This document shows, piece after piece, positions 1 through 7,712 of a DNA stretch of 64,000 nucleotides. The DNA lies in the NCBI RefSeq assembly GCF_036077095.1, contig NZ_CP107960.1:1116001-1180000 (forward strand). The letters run 5' to 3'. This stretch comes from Streptomyces sp. NBC_00376 (GTDB lineage: Bacteria > Actinomycetota > Actinomycetes > Streptomycetales > Streptomycetaceae). Position numbers and translations under genes: made by a program. Below the pieces are notes generated by a model. It was not told the origin of the DNA. It did not search any database and saw nothing but the letters and a program-made list of their open reading frames with translations. Position 1 is the first letter of the stretch, and every line of letters starts with the position of its first letter.

Positions 1-468
1 GCCGCCTCGGGCGTCGTACACGCGCAGGTTGAACTCGTCGTCCGGGCGCGTGGTGTCGTAGTCGACGGCGACCCGGAGTCCGTTGCCCCAGTGTCCGGGC
101 TCCTTGGCGTGCACTTCCAGGACCGGGCACTCGCTGTGGCCCTCGGTGGACTCCAGGGTGGCGCAGGCGGCCTTTCCGCTGCCCGCCTTGGTGACGCGGA
201 CGATCACGGCGACCGTGCCGCCGTTGCCGAAGAACTGGTGCACCGCATAGCCGACGGCACTCTGCGAGCTGAGCCCTCCGAAGCGGCGCTCGAACTCGGC
301 GAAGCTGGTGACCCGCACCGGCTGGTTCAGCGGCCCGCGCCGGGTGTGCCCCACGAACGCGGTCACCGAGGTCGTGACGGTCGAGATGGTGCGGACACTG
401 CTGGGAAGCTCTTCGACGTATACGCCGGGATATGTCGGCTTTGCTGTGCTCACTGCATTCGTCGGCAT
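1..468 (-). CDS. Contractile injection system / phage-tail sheath protein, N-terminal part
   Basis: This frame reads without a stop from an ATG at 468 to the window edge, giving 156 residues of an incomplete protein. It opens MPTNAVSTAKPTYPGVYVEE, followed by a segment rich in S/T/V and then TAFVGHTRRGP. The PGVYVEE and TAFVG motifs are typical of the N-terminus of tail sheath proteins, where the N-terminal arm links neighbouring sheath subunits. A strong AGGAGG ribosome site lies just upstream. The sheath contracts to drive the inner tube in phages, R-type pyocins and contractile injection systems. Streptomycetes commonly carry a cytoplasmic contractile system, and that is the likeliest context, but the baseplate, tube and effector genes would lie outside the window. 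A prophage tail cannot be excluded. Confidence 0.85.
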   Translation of the reverse strand, partial: MPTNAVSTAKPTYPGVYVEELPSSVRTISTVTTSVTAFVGHTRRGPLNQPVRVTSFAEFERRFGGLSSQSAVGYAVHQFFGNGGTVAVIVRVTKAGSGKAACATLESTEGHSECPVLEVHAKEPGHWGNGLRVAVDYDTTRPDDEFNLRVYDARGG

Positions 469-1053
469 TCCCCCTCCTATCCCTGCTCAGGCACCAGATG
501 AAGGCACCAAGAGATGGCAGAGGGAATGCTCCGTCGAGGCACGCGAGCAAGGACCGCCGTTGGTCACGGCGAGTCACGTACACCTCATCAAGTTCCCCCG
601 TCAACGCCCGGGCGGGTGGCCGACCGGACCAAGCTGTGCGCTCGTGACTCCTGATGCGTTTGTGTGCTCAACGAAGTATTGAATGCTGGCGAGTTGAGGA
701 GCAAGGCGCGTTCCGGTCACACCACGAGGAGGTTCTGTGAAGAGCGAAGGAGCACCTGACTGCAGGGCGCGGGCCCCGTCGCGCCTCGGGGAATGGACAC
801 CGTTCAGCCACGCAGGGTCACGCCATCGACTCGACCCAGCCACACAGCCTGACCAAATCCACAGGGACCCCAGGGCCGCCGGCATCCGCTTGTCGCCGTC
901 GACAACGTCAGCGCGTGGACGGGTCCCGCGGCGGTGACGGCCGCCGCGGGAGCGATGACGGCGGCCACCACCGTCGAGTGGCGCGAGCGGCTGCGGTTAC
1001 GGCACGGCGGGTGCGAGTACACCTTCCGGAATGGGCGACGGCTTCGCAGGGAC
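469..1053. other. Intergenic region, no supported gene
   Basis: About 585 bases separate the sheath start from the convergent end of the AhpD-like gene. Frames on both strands are short and lack consistent codon bias. One minus-strand frame around 850-1000 contains a signal-peptide-like stretch (VVAAVIAPAAAV) but the sequence after it resembles nothing I know, and a frame change would be needed to continue it. I see no RNA gene. The part next to 468 should hold the sheath promoter. Confidence 0.5.
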
Positions 1054-1554
1054 TCAGCGCGCGGGGGCCTCCCGCACCGGGTGCTTGCTGAGGATCGAGA
1101 CCCGGTTGAAGGCATTGATCGTGATCGCCACCCAGATCACGGCAGAGATCTCGTCGTCGCCCAGGACCTCGCGCGCCTCCGCGTACGCCCGCTCCTGGGC
1201 GAGGGCGTCGGCGGGGTGGGTGGTGGCCTCCGCGAGGGCGAGGGCGGCGCGTTCGCGGGCGGTGAAGAGTTCGGTGTCACGCCAGGCCGCGAGCACGCCG
1301 AGGCGCCGGGTGGTCTCCCCGGCGCGCAGCGCGGCCCGGGCGTGGACGTCGAGGCAGAAGGCGCAGCCGTTGAGCTGGGACACGCGAAGGTTGACCAGCT
1401 CGACCACGATCCGGTCGAGCCCGGCCTCGGCAGCCGTCGCGCGAGCGGCGTCGGCGGTCTTCACCAGCGCCTGGTACGCGGCGGGGCTCTGCTTGTCCAG
1501 GTAGATCCGGCCTGCGGTCCGGGGAACCGCCGCGGCCTGCACCATCTCCGTCAC
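1054..1554 (-). CDS. AhpD-like carboxymuconolactone decarboxylase family protein
   Basis: The 166-residue protein carries the motif CAFCLDVH around residues 65-72, the CxxC...H signature of alkylhydroperoxidase AhpD-like proteins. There the two cysteines act as a redox pair and the histidine helps peroxide reduction. Its length is normal for single-domain members, which form helical oligomers in the cytoplasm. The GTG start at 1554 is preferred because AAGGAG lies six bases upstream; an ATG nine bases further in (1545) has no better site. It is divergent from a pirin gene across 88 bases, suggesting shared control by oxidative or electrophile stress. The substrate is not shown by the sequence. 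Confidence 0.88.
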   Translation of the reverse strand: MTEMVQAAAVPRTAGRIYLDKQSPAAYQALVKTADAARATAAEAGLDRIVVELVNLRVSQLNGCAFCLDVHARAALRAGETTRRLGVLAAWRDTELFTARERAALALAEATTHPADALAQERAYAEAREVLGDDEISAVIWVAITINAFNRVSILSKHPVREAPAR

Positions 1555-1642
1555 CCTGTGCTCCTTCGCGCGTTGTCATCACGACTATGATCACCCATAA
1601 TTGTTGAAAGCGAAACTACTTTGAACTGAGAGGGGCCGCGAG
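1555..1642. promoter_or_regulatory. Divergent promoter region of AhpD-like and pirin genes
   Basis: This 88-base gap holds both promoters. It is much more AT-rich than its surroundings (around 1585-1625), as expected for -10/-35 elements. Ribosome sites are visible at both ends: AAGGAG for the minus-strand gene and GAGAGGGG for the pirin gene. I cannot assign the promoter boxes with confidence. Confidence 0.5.
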
Positions 1643-2566
1643 ATGGATCACACGGAGGTCGAGATCCTCACCGCCCGGGACGTCCCGCTGGGCGGACCGC
1701 GAGCGATGACCGTACGGCGCACGCTGCCCCAGCGGGCCCGTACGCTCATCGGCGCCTGGTGCTTCGCCGACCACTACGGCCCCGACCGGGTCGCCGACTC
1801 CGGCGGCATGGACGTCGCACCCCATCCGCACACCGGACTGCAGACCGTCAGCTGGTTGTTCAGCGGGGAGATCGAGCATCGCGACAGCCTGGGCACCCAC
1901 GCCTTCGTACGGCCCGGCGAGATCAACCTCATGACCGGCGGACACGGCATCAGCCACACGGAGGTCTCCACCCCCGGCACCACCGTGCTCCACGGCGTCC
2001 AGCTCTGGGTCGCCCTCCCCGGCGAACACCGCCACGCCCCCCGCGCCTTCCAGCACCACGCACCCGAGCCGCGCCACGTCGACGGGGCGGAACTGCGAGT
2101 CTTCCTGGGCACCCTCGCCGGCGAGACCTCCCCCGTCCGGACCTACAGCCCGCTCCTCGGCGCCGAGGTCCTGATCGACGCAGGTGCCACCGTCACCCTC
2201 GACGTCGACCCGGACTTCGAACACGGCCTGCTCGTCGACGAGGGCGACGTCCACTTCGACGGCACCCGCCTGCGCCCCGCCGAACTCGGCTACGCCGCCC
2301 CCGGCCGCACCACCCTCACCCTCGCCAACGCGTCCGACCACCCGGCCCGGACGGTGCTCCTGGGCGGCCCGCCCTTCGAGGAGGAGATCGTGATGTGGTG
2401 GAACTTCATCGGCCGCAGCCACCAGGACATCGTCGAAGCGCGGGAGGAGTGGGAACGGGCCTCCGACCGCTTCGGCACCGTCGACGGCTACCCGGGCCAC
2501 CGGCTGCCCGCCCCCGCCCTGCCGAACGCCGTCATCGCACCCCGCAAGAACCCCTCCCACCGCTGA
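1643..2566 (+). CDS. Pirin family protein
   Basis: The 307-residue protein is a bicupin of the pirin family. The N-terminal cupin contains the motif HPHTGLQT followed by HRDSLG and GHGISHTE, which supply the metal-binding histidines and glutamate of pirins. The second cupin half ends with a GGPPFEEEIVMWWNFIG segment typical of bacterial pirins. Bacterial pirins are cytoplasmic; some have quercetinase activity and some bind partner enzymes, so the reaction is not settled by sequence. The ATG at 1643 follows GAGAGGGG. The GNAT-like gene starts 22 bases after its stop, so the two probably share a transcript. Confidence 0.93.
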   Translation: MDHTEVEILTARDVPLGGPRAMTVRRTLPQRARTLIGAWCFADHYGPDRVADSGGMDVAPHPHTGLQTVSWLFSGEIEHRDSLGTHAFVRPGEINLMTGGHGISHTEVSTPGTTVLHGVQLWVALPGEHRHAPRAFQHHAPEPRHVDGAELRVFLGTLAGETSPVRTYSPLLGAEVLIDAGATVTLDVDPDFEHGLLVDEGDVHFDGTRLRPAELGYAAPGRTTLTLANASDHPARTVLLGGPPFEEEIVMWWNFIGRSHQDIVEAREEWERASDRFGTVDGYPGHRLPAPALPNAVIAPRKNPSHR

Positions 2567-2588
2567 CCCCCGAACCGAAAGGCCCATC

Positions 2589-2933
2589 ATGAGCGACCGG
2601 ACCACCACCGACCCCGTCGTCCGCCACGTCGACACCCGCCACCGCTACGAGATCCTCGTCGACGACAACCGCGCCGGCCTGACCGCCTACCGCGACCGCG
2701 ACGACCGCCGGGTCTTCTTCCACACCGAGATCGACGACGCGTACGCCGGCCAGGGACTCGCCGCGATCGTCGTCGAGCAGGCCCTGACCGACGTCCGCGC
2801 CTCCGGGATGCGGATCGTGCCCGTATGCCCCTACGTGGCCAAGTTCCTCAAGAAGCACCAGGAGTTCGCGGACATCACCGACCCCGTGACCCCCGAGACC
2901 CTCACCTGGCTCGACGGTCAGCTGGGACGCTGA
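2589..2933 (+). CDS. Small GNAT-like N-acetyltransferase (YjdJ type)
   Basis: The 114-residue protein matches the minimal GNAT-fold family exemplified by E. coli YjdJ. The acetyl-CoA loop is represented by AGQGLAA (about residues 54-60), followed by an alpha helix and the conserved PVCPYVAKF segment. This family consists of just the core fold and its acceptor is unknown. The start is an ATG preceded by GAAAGG. It closely follows the pirin gene and is probably in the same operon. Confidence 0.85.
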   Translation: MSDRTTTDPVVRHVDTRHRYEILVDDNRAGLTAYRDRDDRRVFFHTEIDDAYAGQGLAAIVVEQALTDVRASGMRIVPVCPYVAKFLKKHQEFADITDPVTPETLTWLDGQLGR

Positions 2934-2968
2934 CACCGCGGACGGAGTTCCTCGCGGACCACGCACCG

Positions 2969-3150
2969 ATGAAGATCCATTACGAGAACCTGTCTGCAGA
3001 CACCCCAAGTGGCCCGACTCGCGCAGAGACACTCCTCAGCATCGAGGCAGACCTGACGATCATTGATCGCGGTCAAGAAATCTTCAGCGAGACTTAGTTT
3101 CCTCTTGCTGAACTCGCCTACACGCTATGCAGGTGGGTGAGTGAAGCCGA
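2969..3150 (+). pseudogene. Broken gene of a small actinobacterial family (internal TAG)
   Basis: From an ATG at 2969 the frame encodes MKIHYENLS...IEADLTIID..., stops at TAG (3095-3097), and continues in the same frame with FPLAELAYTLCRWV. The joined sequence resembles a short actinobacterial family of unknown function whose members typically have an IEADLTI strand followed by an FPVAELA helix (possibly the family catalogued as DUF7878; I am not certain of the name). The expected C-terminal half is missing and is replaced after about 3150 by transposase-like sequence. I read this as a remnant with one nonsense codon and a truncation. Confidence 0.42.
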
Positions 3151-3363
3151 TCAGAGCGAAGAAAGGAGCCGGTCGACGAAGACCAGCTTGTACTTCGCGC
3201 CCGCTCCGACCGCTCGCCGACGTGGTCTGCCGAGCAGCGCGACATCTCTGCGGGCCTGCCAGACCGACCTCAGCTCCGCCACCGGATCAGCAATCACAGC
3301 CGCTGAAAGGCCCGTGACCCGACACTCCGACATGATCAACCCACGTGCCCGCATCCCCACCAC
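3151..3363 (-). pseudogene. IS5-type transposase N-terminal fragment
   Basis: The minus frame encodes about 70 residues including TGLSAAVIADPVAEL, RRRAVGAGAKYKLVFVDRLL and then a premature stop. This resembles the N-terminal, DNA-binding part of streptomycete IS5-group DDE transposases (the RPRRRAVGAGAKHRLVFVDRLL type). The catalytic domain is absent, and the fragment ends where the remnant of the neighbouring broken gene ends. The probable reading is that an insertion cut that gene and was later deleted. Confidence 0.5.
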
Positions 3364-3475
3364 GCACGGCCCAACGAGCCGGCAGGGCCATCGTCACCGC
3401 CAACCATGCACGAGCTCGTAAGGGCTCGCAGAGAATCAAGGTGTTGCTTCCCGAGGTTCAGCTCGTTGGTGTGGT

Positions 3476-4895
3476 ATGCGCATATCTGGCGAGGTCCGTG
3501 GTCAACTCGGCCTGAAGTTCGCGGTGTTGTTCCCGCATCTAGATGAGCGGCAGCGCCGTCTGCTGAGGGGGCCGAGGCCAGGGTCCTGGGCCACGGCGGA
3601 ATCCGGGCAGTTGCCCAGGCAGCCGAGGTCAGCGAGACCACCGTGCGCAAGGCGTGGACGAGTTGGAGGCGGGGGCGGAACCGCTGGGCCGGGTCCGCCG
3701 TCCCGGTGGCGGGCGCAAGCGGGCGACCGAGGTGGATCCAGGACTGCGGCCCGCGCTGTTGACGCTGGTCGAACCGGATATGCGAGGGGATCCGATGTCG
3801 CCGCTGCGATGGACGAGGAAGTCCACCCGCAGACTCGCCGACGAGCTCACCAGGCAGGGCCACCGTGTATCGGCGGATACCGTCGCCGACCTGCTGCGGG
3901 AGGAGGAGTTCAGTCTCCAGGCCAACGCCAAGACCCTCGAAGGCAGGCAGCATCCCGACCGGGATGCCCAGTTCCGCTACATCAACGACCGGGCCAAGGA
4001 GCATATGGGTGCCGGCGATCCGGTGATCAGCGTGGACACCAAGAAGAAGGAGCTGGTCGGCCAGTACAAGAACGGAGGCCGCGAGTGGCATCCGAAAGGA
4101 CTGCCGGCCCAGGTCAGGACCCATGACTTCCTTGACCGGCAGGGACCGGGCAAGGCTATCCCGTACGGGATCTACGACGTCGCCGCGAACACCGGCTGGG
4201 TCAGTGTCGGCACCGATCACGACACGGCCGCGTTCGCCGTTGCCTCGATCCGTCGCTGGCGGCAGGCCCGAGGCCGGCACGACTATCCGACCGCCACCTG
4301 CCTGCTGATCACTGCGGACGCAGGCGGCTCCAACGGCTACCGCACCCGCGCCTGGAAAACTGAACTCGCTGCCCTGGCCGCCGAGACGGGCCTGGAGATC
4401 ACGGTCTGCCACATGCCGCCGGGCACCTCGAATTGGAACAAGATCGAGCACCGGCTGTTCTCCCACATCTCCATGAACTGGCGCGGCCGCCCGCTGACCA
4501 GCCACGACGTCATCGTGAACAGCATCGCGGCGACCACCACCCGCACCGGGCTGAAAGTTCACGCCGAACTCGACCCGGGCACCTACGACACCGGCATCAA
4601 GGTCACCGACAGCGACATCGATGCCCTTCCCATGCACCGGCACCGCTTCCACGGCGACTGGAACTACACCCTCCACCCTCAACCTCGCGACACCACAGCC
4701 ACAGTCGATGCAGCCAAGAACCCTCGATCAGCCGGCTCATCCCCGCAGCCCGGCACAAGGAAGCGGACGGCCTGGATAGTCGCGGTGATGCGGTTGGTGC
4801 TGCAGCGGAGCTTCCGCAGGAGGCGCCAGCCCTTCAACGTGGCCATGGCCTGCTCGCCGAGACACCGGAATCTTGGCGTGCGTGCTGACACCTGA
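3476..4895 (+). pseudogene. ISAzo13-type transposase, broken by two frameshifts
   Basis: The C-terminal three quarters is open from about 3654. It shows the DDE residues of the ISAzo13 group: VISVDTKKKE, LITADAGGSN and NKIEHRLFS. The true N-terminus begins at ATG 3476 (MRISGEVRGQLGLKFAVLF...). Its frame is lost near 3565 at CTGAGGGGGCC, and the family sequence (GAEARVLGHGG...VSETTVRK) then continues in a second frame. Near 3650 it shifts again into the frame of VDELEAGAEPLG. Each change corresponds to one missing base. Family similarity fades at about 4750, and the frame then runs by chance to 4895. I could not find matching terminal inverted repeats, so the element is probably immobile. Confidence 0.8.
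4748..4893 (-). pseudogene. IS5-type transposase C-terminal fragment
   Basis: On the strand opposite the ISAzo13 tail, one frame reads CLGEQAMATLKGWRLLRKLRC followed by STNRITATIQAV. This is characteristic of the last 40-50 residues of IS5-group DDE transposases, which include the catalytic glutamate (GEQ). The rest of the gene is missing. It does not pair with the N-terminal fragment at 3151-3363 in collinear order, so the two are probably remains of different insertions or of a rearranged one. Confidence 0.5.
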
Positions 4896-4908
4896 TCCAG
4901 GAGCCCAC

Positions 4909-5369
4909 GTGACACACCGCGCCGAACAATCAGCGAACCAGACCGGGACCTCGCAGGAGCGGGTCGCCGAAGTACAGGAGATCATCGACCGCATCACACG
5001 CTGGGCCGCAAACCGTCAGGACATCGTTGGTCTACTCCTTGTCGGTTCATACGCCCGCAACGCCGCGCGACCCGACTCTGATATCGACATCGCCCTGCTC
5101 ACGACGGACCAGTCCCAGTACCTCAACAACACCTGGGCCTACGAACTCGCCCTCGGCGAGTTCGTCCGAACGCAAGCATGGGGGCCCATCACCGAACGAC
5201 GCATGCCACGGCCTCAGGTTTGGAAGTTGAGATCGGCATCGGGTCTCCGGAGTGGGCACAGACGGACCCCGTCGACCCTGGCACACGCCGTGTCGTCACC
5301 GACGGCGCCCGCCCTCTGCATGATCCAGCAGAAGTCCTTGCCTCTTTGATCCAGACATGCCGACCGTGA
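4909..5369 (+). pseudogene. Nucleotidyltransferase-domain protein, frameshifted
   Basis: From GTG 4909 (ribosome site CAGGAG) the frame encodes a pol-beta-like nucleotidyltransferase with LLVGSYARNAARPDSDIDIA, the GSxAR...DSDID catalytic signature. After TERRMPRP (about 5212) this frame becomes nonsense. A frame one base earlier continues with SGLEVEIGIGSPEWA, DPVDPGTRRVV and DGARPLHDPAEVLASLI, which is the normal C-terminal half of this family, ending at 5369. A one-base deletion therefore separates the two halves. Intact relatives of about 150 residues are common in streptomycetes; some such domains are antitoxin or modification enzymes, but the role here is unknown. The loss fits the decay of neighbouring genes. 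Confidence 0.75.
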
Positions 5370-5576
5370 CCGCCCTGCCAGAGGCATTCGGGCAGTTCCA
5401 ATACCCGAGTTCACCATTACACCCGGACGTACACAAGATCACGGCTGTCGGCGCAGCGCTCTCCGCGCACCTCAGCATGCTTCGCGCACCTCACTCCCTG
5501 CCGGGCCCGATCGTCATGACTCGCTGACACCGGTCAAGGGGGCAGGTCCCCAACTGGTCCCCAAGAATGGCCAAGA

Positions 5577-5604
5577 GCCGGTTTCGGATGTCTCCGAAAC
5601 CGGC
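5577..5604 (-). terminator. Hairpin downstream of tRNA-Pro
   Basis: A perfect 12-bp inverted repeat (GCCGGTTTCGGA, loop TGTC, and its complement) lies 23 bases beyond the 3' end of the tRNA gene on the minus strand. It is well placed to terminate the tRNA transcript. There is no long U tract, as is usual in high-GC actinobacteria. Confidence 0.7.
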
Positions 5605-5626
5605 CCTGACCTGCGACTCTCACGAG

Positions 5627-5700
<74 letters not shown>

Positions 5701-5826
5701 ATGCCCGCCTGACCTGGGGTTTCCTCCTGGCCGAACGCGCATGAGAACAATACCGCACTCGGGAGGGTGGTCACGAACGCCTTTACCGCTTGACCTCAAC
5801 CAAGCTTGATGTTCAACGCTGGTCCC

Positions 5827-6537
5827 ATGACGAACACCACCGCCGCACCGGCGCGCGACCACCGCTCCATGCACCGCCTGATGAACCTGATGAGCCTGAT
5901 GACCGGGGACGAGAAGCACGGCCCTGCGGCGACCTCCACCCTGGACGCCATCTGGGTGCTGTACGACCGGGTACTGCGGGTGACGCCCGGCACCGTCGAC
6001 GCGCCCGGCCGCGACCGGTTCCTGCTGTCGAAGGGGCACGGGCCGATGGCGTACTACGCGGTCCTGGCCGCGCGCGGATTCTTCGGGGAGGAGCTGCTGC
6101 CGGGGTTCGGGTCGTACGACTCACCGCTGGGGCACCACCCGGACCGGATGCTGGTGCCGGGGGCCGAGATCGGGAGCGGGTCGCTGGGGCACGGGCTGCC
6201 GCTGGCCGTGGGCAGCGTGCTCGGGCTGCGGGCGCAGGGGCTCACCGATCCGCGGGTGTGGGTGCTGATCGGCGACGCCGAGCTGGACGAGGGCAGCAAC
6301 CACGAGGCGCTCGCCTACGCGGGCCCGGCCGGGATGGATCAGCTGCACACCGTGGTGATCGACAACGCTTCGGCCTCGTACGCCCGGCCCGGCGGGATCG
6401 CGGCCCGGTTCGAGGCGGCGGGCTGGTCGGTCGACTCCGTCGACGGGCGGGACCACGAGGCGCTGTACGCGGCGTTCACCGCGCCGCACCCCGGACGGCC
6501 GAGGGCCGTGGTCGTGCACGTCGACCCGAAGCACTGA
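5827..6537 (+). CDS. Transketolase, N-terminal (thiamine-diphosphate binding) subunit
   Basis: The protein has about 236 residues and corresponds to the first domain of transketolase, encoded as a separate subunit. It shows FLLSKGHGPMAYY, PLGHHPD, GSGSLGHGLPLAVG and the thiamine-diphosphate/metal motif GDAELDEGSNHEA (GD...N). Transketolase moves two-carbon ketol units between sugar phosphates in the cytoplasm. The ATG at 5827 is chosen; an in-frame ATG at 5806 would add seven residues (MMFNAGP). The partner subunit starts 37 bases downstream. Split transketolases usually sit in sugar-catabolic or specialised pathways rather than serving as the housekeeping enzyme. It directly follows the tRNA-Pro gene. 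Confidence 0.92.
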   Translation: MTNTTAAPARDHRSMHRLMNLMSLMTGDEKHGPAATSTLDAIWVLYDRVLRVTPGTVDAPGRDRFLLSKGHGPMAYYAVLAARGFFGEELLPGFGSYDSPLGHHPDRMLVPGAEIGSGSLGHGLPLAVGSVLGLRAQGLTDPRVWVLIGDAELDEGSNHEALAYAGPAGMDQLHTVVIDNASASYARPGGIAARFEAAGWSVDSVDGRDHEALYAAFTAPHPGRPRAVVVHVDPKH

Positions 6538-6574
6538 ACGCACCGTTCGAAGACCGAAGAGAGGGACATTCCAG

Positions 6575-7477
6575 ATGGACACGATGCGTGACCGCTTCAT
6601 CACCACCACGACACAGCTGCTGGACGAGGACCCGCGCCTCGCCCTGGTCCTGGCCGAGATCAGCCGGGACGGCTTCGGCCCCGCCGCGCGGGCCCATCCG
6701 GACCGGGTGGTCAATGTGGGAATCAGGGAGCAGCTACTGGTCGGAGCGGGTGCCGGGATGGCGCTCACCGGAATGCGGCCGATCGTGCACACCTTCGCCA
6801 GCTTTCTGGTGGAGCGGCCGTTCGAGCAGGTGAAACTCGACTTCGGCCATCAGGGGGTGGGCGGGGTGCTGGTGAGCGCCGGAGCCTCGTACGACTGGCC
6901 GGCCGGCGGCTTCACCCATATGTCGCCGGGCGATGTCGCGCTCCTGGACACCCTCGACGGCTGGACGGTCCATGTGCCGGGCCACCCGGACGAGGCCGAG
7001 GAGCTGCTGCGGCGGGCCGCGGCCGGGGACGGTCGGGTGTACGTGCGGTTGTCCCTGCAGTCCAACGAGCGGGCGCGGCCGGTCGGCCCGGGGGACGGGT
7101 TCACCGCGGTGCGGGAGGGGGCGGGCGGGGTGGTGATCGCGGTCGGGCCGATGCTCGACAACGTGCTCGCCGCGACCGACGGGCTCGATGTGACCGTGCT
7201 GTACGCGACGACGGTGCGCCCGTTCGACGGGGCCGGGCTGAGGCGGTCGGTCGGTGGTCACGGGGTCGCGGACGTGGTGATCGTCGAGCCGTATCTGGCG
7301 GGCACCTCGACGGCCGCCGCCAATGACGCGCTCGCGGATCTCCCGCACCGGGTGCTCGGGCTCGGCGTCGGGCGGGCCGAGCTGCGCAAGTACGGGGAGA
7401 TGGACGAGCACCTCGCCGCACACGGGCTGGACGCGCGGGGGCTGCGGGAGCGGATCGGCGGCTTCCTCGGTCGCTGA
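6575..7477 (+). CDS. Transketolase, C-terminal (pyrimidine-binding) subunit
   Basis: This 300-residue protein carries the second and third domains of transketolase. VNVGIREQLLVGAGAGMALTG contains the conserved glutamate that activates thiamine diphosphate. GFTHMSPGDVALL and PGHPDEAEELL follow, and the last third (DVTVLYATTVRPFD..., VIVEPYLAGT) is the transketolase C-terminal domain. The start is ATG 6575 after an AGAGAGGGA site. Together with the upstream gene it makes one complete enzyme, as in 1-deoxyxylulose-5-phosphate-synthase-like and archaeal-type transketolases. The two genes form an operon; nothing shows its control, although the LacI operator at 7661 lies downstream of it and belongs to the next gene. 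Confidence 0.92.
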   Translation: MDTMRDRFITTTTQLLDEDPRLALVLAEISRDGFGPAARAHPDRVVNVGIREQLLVGAGAGMALTGMRPIVHTFASFLVERPFEQVKLDFGHQGVGGVLVSAGASYDWPAGGFTHMSPGDVALLDTLDGWTVHVPGHPDEAEELLRRAAAGDGRVYVRLSLQSNERARPVGPGDGFTAVREGAGGVVIAVGPMLDNVLAATDGLDVTVLYATTVRPFDGAGLRRSVGGHGVADVVIVEPYLAGTSTAAANDALADLPHRVLGLGVGRAELRKYGEMDEHLAAHGLDARGLRERIGGFLGR

Positions 7478-7660
7478 GGGGGCGGAGAAGGCGGAGGGGC
7501 CGAGGACGCGGAGGGGTGAAGCGGAGGGGCGGAGCCGAGGGGGCGGGGGCGGGGCCCGTCCCCTCCGCCGGCCCGTACCGCAGGCACCGTGCGGCCATCA
7601 CATGCCGTCCCGGCCCATTGACCCCATGGAGACCTCAACCTAATCTGAACGATGCACTCC

Positions 7661-7674
7661 AGAAAGCGCTTTCT
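7661..7674. promoter_or_regulatory. LacI-family operator AGAAAGCGCTTTCT (copy 1)
   Basis: A perfect 14-bp palindrome, AGAAAGCGCTTTCT, lies 39 bases upstream of the ATG of the ThuA/dehydrogenase gene. The central CG and the overall form are typical of LacI-family operators. The same 14 bases occur at 14976-14989, beside a LacI-family gene, which makes that protein the likely repressor here too. Confidence 0.8.
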
Positions 7675-7712
7675 AAATCCCGCAGTCGGCATCTACCGCA
7701 CAGGGAGCGCCC

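Noticed and set aside
804..1115. Minus-strand frame with a signal-peptide-like stretch
   Set aside because: The hydrophobic segment is short, the following sequence fits no known family, and codon bias is weak; not enough to call a gene.
3151..4893. The two IS5-type fragments as one gene interrupted by the ISAzo13 element
   Set aside because: Both are on the minus strand, but the C-terminal piece lies upstream of the N-terminal piece, so they are not collinear.
2934..5626. Duplicate of the tRNA-Pro 3' end as the far attachment site
   Set aside because: I looked for a second copy of the GACGACAGGATT-type tRNA end in the patch and at its left edge and did not see one; the element ends may be lost.
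5827..7477. Split transketolase as a frameshifted single gene
   Set aside because: The two parts have proper stop and start with a ribosome site and a 37-base gap, and this two-subunit form is a known architecture.
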